From Arachis hypogaea (taxonomy: Eukaryota > Streptophyta > Magnoliopsida > Fabales > Fabaceae): a stretch of 64,000 nt of DNA. The translations under genes were made by a program, and so were the position numbers. The notes beneath the pieces were generated by a model. The model saw nothing but the letters and a program-made list of their open reading frames with translations, was not told the origin of the DNA and did not search any database. Positions 58,650 through 64,000 of the stretch are shown here, in pieces. How positions within the stretch are numbered: position 1 is the first letter of the stretch; each line of letters begins with the position of its first letter. The DNA lies in NCBI RefSeq assembly GCF_003086295.3, contig NC_092041.1:98109827-98173826 (forward strand), written 5' to 3'.

Positions 58650-59801
58650 TTTGTAATTTAATACATGTCAACCCAAACAGCCAAAATATTATAGAATACT
58701 GATAATTTTTTTGTGTCAATCATGCTAACGTGTACAATTTGGCGCCAAATTTCATGCCCATTATATATTAGTAATGGGACAAGTGTAATGAGTGACACGT
58801 GATAAGATTGAAATTATAATTTTAATTTGTTTTGTTAAGATTAATTTGAATTATAATAATTTGATTAATAAAAAGATAACATGTCATGTATTGTTTGTTT
58901 TTTTTTAATTTAGTGTTAACTGTATTAACTCTAATAGTTATTAATTGGTTTTAGTAATTTACTTTTTCCAATAAATCAGACATATATACTCAATGTGACT
59001 ATAAATAACCTAGTAATACTTAGACCCACTAACAAATTTTTATATATTATTTTACTGTCGAGTAAGGACATATCGAAGTCGACTTAAAATAAACAACAGA
59101 TTATTAGAAAATTCTAATGCACAAAGTTCTCCAATAAACAATAAATAATTTAAACTCCACTAAAATAATATTATATCAATGTTAGTATATAATTCTACTA
59201 TCATCGACCGTATTTACTATACATGACTCATTCTTAAAAGTTATTATTCTACACACGTGTGTAGTCGTAATATAAATTCCGCTTGATTTCTCAATCAGAA
59301 AATTTAAGAAGATATAAACCTTCCCCTCGATCAGTTCATTCTCAAACATCTTTTGTCAAATAATTCTTGATTGAATAATGAATTTTATCACATTATAAAA
59401 CAAATTAAATATAAAAGCTATTAGCACTTATAAAACTATTAAATCGCACTGTTTTTGATTCGTGCAAGGGTTTACTTATTAAATAAACTTAAAATACGAA
59501 CAAAATATATTTTTAAAATAGACCTAGCATCACTTGAAAGAATCATGAAAAATAATCAACTAACCTTATCATCTATGAGAACCATTTCTATGTAAGCCGT
59601 TTTGCTCTTGGCAAATTTAGATGAAACTTCTCAGAACCTTATAATTCGTACCTTTATTTTTCAAATTTTTTCATCACATAATCTACCATAGGTAATATTA
59701 TTGATAGAATCGTAGCTACTACCCATTAGGTATGAAGAATAAAAAACAAAAGAAGAACTATACCTGAATTATGAATTTTCTAAATGAATTATAATGATAA
59801 T
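58650..59801. other. AT-rich non-coding DNA upstream of RPS27
   Basis: No gene or paired repeat was recognised. It ends at the LTR starting at 59802. Confidence 0.5.
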
Positions 59802-60340
59802 TGTTCATACCATGATCCAACACCAAGGTCCAAGTCCAAATAAGATAAAAAGGCACAATCCATGAGATTAGCAACCCTCCGCAACCGACCTCCTCGTATG
59901 AGGTCGGGTTCGACATAGGCTCCACCACAAGGAAGTCGGGAACGTGGATTGGCTGGCAGATAACACCTATTTGAATAGGTAACTGCCCTTAAAATCTCTC
60001 AATCCACTTCTAGGAGTCATATCTTAACTTTCCTAAGATAAAGGGATGGTTATCCTCCTTAAAAGGTAGAACTACTCCAACGGTGGTTATGGGTTCACCA
60101 CTATAAATACACTAACACCCCTCAGGTATTTCTAAGTTTCCATACTCTCCAAACTTGCTCAGACCCTTGCTAACTTAAACATCGAAGTGTCTTTACAGGT
60201 ACCACCCCCATTCCGTTACACACACACACAAGTCGGACGGAGGCTCCTAGACGGGAACCAGGTCAGAAGGCCTCCTCCTTTAAGCGATTGGGCCGACCTT
60301 ACTAGTCCAGCCCACTAATCTCCGATTACCCATCGTAACA
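59802..60340 (+). repeat. 5' LTR of the interrupted Tat element (539 bp)
   Basis: It runs tgttcataccatgatcc...cccatcgtaaca, with TATA box tataaata at 60102-60109 and the shared downstream phrase cttgctaacttaaacatcg. The CA end is followed by t and the primer-binding site. Confidence 0.85.
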
Positions 60341-60341
60341 T

Positions 60342-60359
60342 TGGCGCCGTTGCCGGGGA
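60342..60359 (+). other. Primer-binding site, tRNA-Asp type
   Basis: TGGCGCCGTTGCCGGGGA, 18 bases complementary to the 3' end of plant tRNA-Asp, one base after the LTR. Confidence 0.85.
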
Positions 60360-60378
60360 CCCGAGAGATCAACCAGTA

Positions 60379-61326
60379 ATGGCGGACAATTCACCTGAAG
60401 ATGGCCACACAACATCCAATTCTGAACAAGAGAATCTGGACATTGGGAACAGCGATGCGAACGTAGCCCCTCACCAAGATGTGAACAACCAGCATAGAGA
60501 AGGTACCTCTGGGTTAAAAGTCCCAAAAGCAAACTCTTCTGAAGGGCGTGAATCAGGAAAAGAAGGACAACCTCATGCGGCCAATTTCATGGGATTGTTC
60601 CACGGCCACCAAGGACGTCTGGAACAACTGGAGCAGGAGTTAGAGCGACAGCGAGAGGCAGAGAGGAGCTTGAGGAACGAAATAGAGCAACGAAAAGATT
60701 TAGAAGAAAAACTCTTAAAGTTGGAGTCCTCCCTCAAAAGCTGGACCTCCCATAGCGACCGAGAAGACTCTCCCTTATGAGGAGTAGACCCGTTTAGTGA
60801 AGACATCATGAGGGCAAAAGTTTCAAGAAACTTTAAAAGCCCCGATATGGACTTCTACGATGGAACCACTGATCCAAAGCATCATTTGAGCAATTTCAAA
60901 AGTTGGATGTATCTAGCAGACGCCTCTGATGCCACTCGCTGTAAGGCTTTCCCGACAATCTTGACCAAAGTAGCGATGAAGTGGTTTGATAGTCTTCCCC
61001 CGAGGTCGGTCACCAGCTTCGACGACCTCTCGCAAAAATTTCTGATACGATTCTCTATCCAGAAGGACAAAGTAAAGCACGCATCGAGCCTCCTGGGAGT
61101 AAAACAGGAAGTCGGAGAACCTTTAAGGGACTATATGGAAAAGGTCAATAAAGCCTTCTTAGAGATTCAAGACCTGTCCACGGAGGCCGTAATTATGGGC
61201 CTAGTAAATGGACTTCGAGAAGGTCTCTTCTCCCAGTCCATATCAAAAAGGCACTCGACTTCCCTAAGTGATGTACAGGAAAAAGCCGAGAAGTACATCA
61301 ACATGGAGAAAAATGCCAGACTCTGA
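60379..61326 (+). pseudogene. Gag pseudogene of the interrupted Tat element
   Basis: ATG at 60379: MADNSPEDGHTTSNSEQENL, then an acidic N-terminal region, then a coiled coil (about residues 70-120, LEQLEQELERQREAERSLRN). A TGA at 60778 interrupts the frame; in the same frame it continues VDPFSEDIMRAKVSRNFKSP and DMDFYDGTTDPKHHLSNFKS, then the capsid-like part KAFPTILTKVAMKWFDSLPP, to a TGA at 61324. Apart from that single stop the 947-bp gag is continuous. Gag assembles the particle that carries the RNA. Confidence 0.85.
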
Positions 61327-62460
61327 GAATCGAGTTGGCGACCGGGACACTCTCACTCAACAAAAGAGAAAGAGAGAGAGTCCAAGAAAAAAGAAGAGGT
61401 CGGCCCTGAAAGGCCGAAGAGATATCACTCTTATACTCCTCTAAGAGTTTCCCTAGTTGATGTATACAGGAAAATTTGCCACACTGAAAGGCTACCACCC
61501 CTAGGCCCATCAAAAACAAAACGAGGGGAGTCGCAGTGACTACTGTAAGTACCATAAGATGTATGGTCACTCGACAAATGATTGTTATAACCTTAAAAAT
61601 GTGATAGAAAAGCTGGCCAGGGAAGGCCGACTTGATAGATATCTCATGGAAAGGTCGGACAACCATGGGAAAAAAAAGCGAGATGACGGCGATCGAAGGG
61701 ATCCACCGCCACAGACCCCAGAAAGGCATATACATATGATCTCACGGAGATTTGGGGGAGGTGCACTTACAAAGTCATCTCGCAAGAGACATTTGAAGCA
61801 AGTCTATCAAGTCGAGAGCGAGGCCCCCGACCTCCCAACCATCTCATTCACCAAAGAAGATGGGCAATGGGTCATCCCTGGACATGACGATCCAGTGGTG
61901 ATAAGCATGGTCCTTGCCAATGCCCATCTTCATAGGATCCTAGTAGATCAGGGAAGCTCAGCCGACATCCTTTTTAAGCTAGCGTTTGATAAGCTGGGGC
62001 TGGATGAAAAGGAGTTAAGAGCTTACCCTGACACCCTGTACGGACTAGGGGACACACCAATAAAACCACTAGGATTTATACCCCTCCACACGACTTTTGG
62101 AAAAGGGGAAAATCCAAAACTCTGAGCATCGACTTCATAGTCGTCGACGTAGGGTTAGCTTACAATGCCTTAATCGGCAGAACCACCCTAAATCAGCTCG
62201 AAGCAATGGCGTTCACCCCTCATCTTTGCATGAAATTCCCAACACCAGAGGGAATAGCAACTATCCGGGGATACCAGAAATTGGCAAGGAAATGCTACAA
62301 TGAAAGCCTGAACCTAAGAGGAAAGGGCAAGGAAGTCCACACCATAGAACTCGATGGGGTCAGAGCTAAAGAAGAGCTGCGGCCACAACTGGGAGAAAAA
62401 TTGAGGAAGTACAAGTCAGAGAAGAGGAAGGGAAAAACACCAACACAGGAGCCAGCTTAG
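61327..62460 (+). pseudogene. Zinc knuckle-like and protease region, interrupted Tat element
   Basis: After a frameshift, KYHKMYGHSTNDCYNLKNVI (61545-61600) is the knuckle-like C-terminus of gag. It is followed by LARxGRLDRYLMERSD and the protease motif LVDQGSSADILF (61936-61971). Another shift at about 62100 brings in LSIDFIVVDVGLAYNALIGR and FTPHLCMKFPTPEGIATIRG (62206-62270), to a stop at 62458. The protease cleaves the polyprotein in intact relatives. Confidence 0.8.
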
Positions 62461-62469
62461 ATGGAGACC

Positions 62470-62825
62470 TAAAGCAAAGGCTGATAAAGCTCCTATAAGA
62501 TAATTCTGACCTCTTTGCCTAGAAAGCTTTCGATATACCATGGATAGACCCTGAGCTCATGTCCCACAAGCTTTCAGTACACCCCGGATCACGACCTGTA
62601 CATTAGCACAGGCAGAAGCTCCGACCAGAATGGGCTCAAGTGGTGGAAGAACAAGTACAAGCCCTCTTAGAAGCTGGCTTCATCAAAGAGGTCAAGTATC
62701 CGGCATGGCTGGCAAATGTAGTGTTGGTCAAGAAACAAAACGACAAGTGGAGGATGTGCGTCAACTACACTGACCTGAACAAGGCGTGTGCTAAAGACCC
62801 ATATCCACTTCCCAGTATTGATACC
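62470..62825 (+). pseudogene. Reverse transcriptase start, cut by the next LTR
   Basis: MVEEQVQALLEAGFIKEVKY and PAWLANVVLVKKQNDKWRMC, then VNYTDLNKACAKDPYPLPSIDT, end exactly at 62825. In related RTs the next residues would lead into the first catalytic Asp. Stops occur at about 62497, 62522 and 62603 upstream of this block. Confidence 0.85.
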
Positions 62826-63321
62826 TGTTCATACCCTGGGTCGAGCTGTTCGACCCGAGATGTTCTACAGATAAAGCGACCGACCTCTTCAAGTCAGGAC
62901 AAACCGACCTCCTCTCAAAGAGCTCGGCCAAATCACAGGAAAGCTCAATAAAGGGCCCAAATAGAGGAACACGACCCCAATCCAAAGGCACCCCAAGCCT
63001 ATAGAGATAAAGGCGGTTCCCGTGAAAGATAAAGATAAAGATAAAAGATAAGATAACTAACTTATCTTATCTGCAGAGGTAACTCTACACCATTATAAAT
63101 ACACTGGAGCACCCAGGTATAACTCATACTCTGATTCTACTCAATACCTGCTTAATACCCTTGCTAACTTAAGCATCGGAGTCCCTTGCAGGTACTCTGC
63201 ACCCTCCGAGGACGAAGGATCAGCACCACTACAAAGTCCATCAGATCGGACTCCACAGCTCTGACCAGCATAGAAGATCTCGTCCGAGATCGACCTACAG
63301 TTTTAGGTAACCTTCGAAACA
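62826..63321 (+). repeat. 5' LTR of the second Tat element (496 bp)
   Basis: It runs tgttcataccctgggtcg...aaccttcgaaaca, with TATA box tataaata at 63094-63101. It shares the tgttcatacc start and the gctaacttaagcatcggag block with the LTR at 59802, but is clearly diverged from it elsewhere. Confidence 0.85.
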
Positions 63322-63322
63322 T

Positions 63323-63340
63323 TGGCGCCGTTGTCGGGGA
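63323..63340 (+). other. Primer-binding site, tRNA-Asp type, one mismatch
   Basis: TGGCGCCGTTGTCGGGGA differs from the site at 60342 only at one position (C to T). Confidence 0.85.
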
Positions 63341-63362
63341 ACCCTGAAGTCATCCCATCACC

Positions 63363-64000
63363 ATGGCAGACGACCATGACAACGACCATACCTCAGATCT
63401 AGAGGAAAAAATGCCGCATAAAAATGGGGACACCACCCCCAAAAGATACTTCCCAAAATAACAACAAGAAAAACTCCCCAAACGAGGGAGCCATGGATGC
63501 ATTTCAAGACCGGTTAAAACAACTTGAGGAAGAAGCCCTACGCCAACGAGAGGCCGAGAAGGACCTACAAAGGGAAATAAGGCAACGCTGGGAATTGGAG
63601 AACAAACTCCTAAAACTTGAGGCCGATGTCAAGACGAAAGCCAGCCGATCCACTCTTGAAGATAGCAACCGCAAGGAGCAAGATCCATTCACCAGATATG
63701 ACCTTATACGACGGCACTACAGATCCCAGCCATCATCTTAGTAACTTCAGAAGCAGAATGTATCTCACCGACGTCTCAGATGCAATTCGTTGCAAAGCCT
63801 TTCGAACTACTTTAACAAAATAGCAATTAGATGGTTCGACAACCTCCCTCCTAGGTCCATCTCAAGTTTTGACAACATGGCTAAGAAATTCCTGGCTAGA
63901 TTCTCCATCCAAAAGGACAAAGCTAAACATGCTCCAAGCTTACTGGGAATCAGACAAAGAGAACGGGAAACCCTGTGCAACTACATGGAGAGATTCAACA
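63363..64000 (+). pseudogene. Gag pseudogene of the second Tat element
   Basis: ATG at 63363 opens MADDHDNDHTSDLEEKMPHK, then runs into a stop after a frameshift near 63430. The coiled-coil part (LKQLEEEALRQREAEKDLQR) continues in another frame to 63741, and DMTLYDGTTDPSHHLSNFRS (about 63688-63747) in a third. A further shift near 63820 restores IAIRWFDNLPPRSISSFDNM and FLARFSIQKDKAKHAPSLLG to the window end. A short deletion near 63690 removes the segment that links the coiled coil to DMTLYDG in the other gag. Confidence 0.8.

Larger units (their letters stand above)
59802..62825 (+). mobile_element. Tat-type Ty3/gypsy element, interrupted in RT
   Basis: 5' LTR 59802-60340, intact primer-binding site, degenerate gag, protease and start of RT. 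At 62825 the sequence is cut after PYPLPSIDT by the LTR of a second element. The rest of pol and the 3' LTR must lie to the right of the window if they survive. Related in sequence to the element at 48246-54117 but better preserved. Confidence 0.85.
62826..64000 (+). mobile_element. Second Tat-type Ty3/gypsy element, left part
   Basis: LTR 62826-63321, primer-binding site and a broken gag; it continues past the window. It is inserted in the same orientation into the RT of the element at 59802. The 5 bases before it are atacc; the matching right-hand copy is outside the window. Confidence 0.85.

Overview
The window is plant nuclear DNA: AT-rich, with one intron-containing ribosomal protein gene and otherwise nested transposable elements of plant families (MULE, FAR1-type MULE, Ty3/gypsy chromovirus and Tat-type, hAT, SINE, plant mobile domain sequences). 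The 3.5 kb LTRs with CpG-dense ACGCGTACGCGT palindromes, the plant mobile domain remnant and the eS27 gene structure suggest a legume, most likely Arachis (peanut group). That placement is an inference from recalled repeat style, not a database match.

Layout. 1-3618: right part of a Mutator-like element with a broken transposase on the minus strand. 3619-4075 and 15849-~16190: two halves of a FAR1-type transposase relic, split by a full-length Ty3/gypsy element (4076-15843, minus strand, TSD tgctt) that keeps an uninterrupted 1495-residue gag-pol and nearly identical LTRs. ~16190-20050: AT-rich DNA holding an unusual foldback element (18322-19308) with arrays of a 13-bp motif. 20050-29140: a plant mobile domain pseudogene split by a non-autonomous LTR element (20385-27238, TSD agatc), itself split by a hAT element (21811-25550, 8-bp TSD). 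29440-29935: C-terminal relic of another MULE transposase. 34150-38380: long-TIR element interrupted by an old LTR.

40362-54117: a tandem duplication of flank + LTR + gag start of a Tat-like Ty3/gypsy element. The second copy is opened by a 3.6 kb solo LTR of the same family as the 4076-15843 element (42554-46147, opposite orientation, TSD attac) and contains a long-TIR element; it then runs into a deletion-bearing Tat element (48246-54117). 55729-56321: two SINEs with clear target-site duplications. 57644-58364: the only intact host gene, RPS27 (eS27), minus strand, four exons, with a site II/TATA promoter. 59802-64000: two related Tat-type elements, the second inserted into the reverse transcriptase of the first and running off the window.

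Apart from RPS27 and the intact gag-pol, every coding region seen is broken. The elements give a readable order of insertion (host relic, first element, later element), and target-site duplications fix five of the insertions at base resolution. Nothing resembling an operon, CRISPR array or bacterial system is present.
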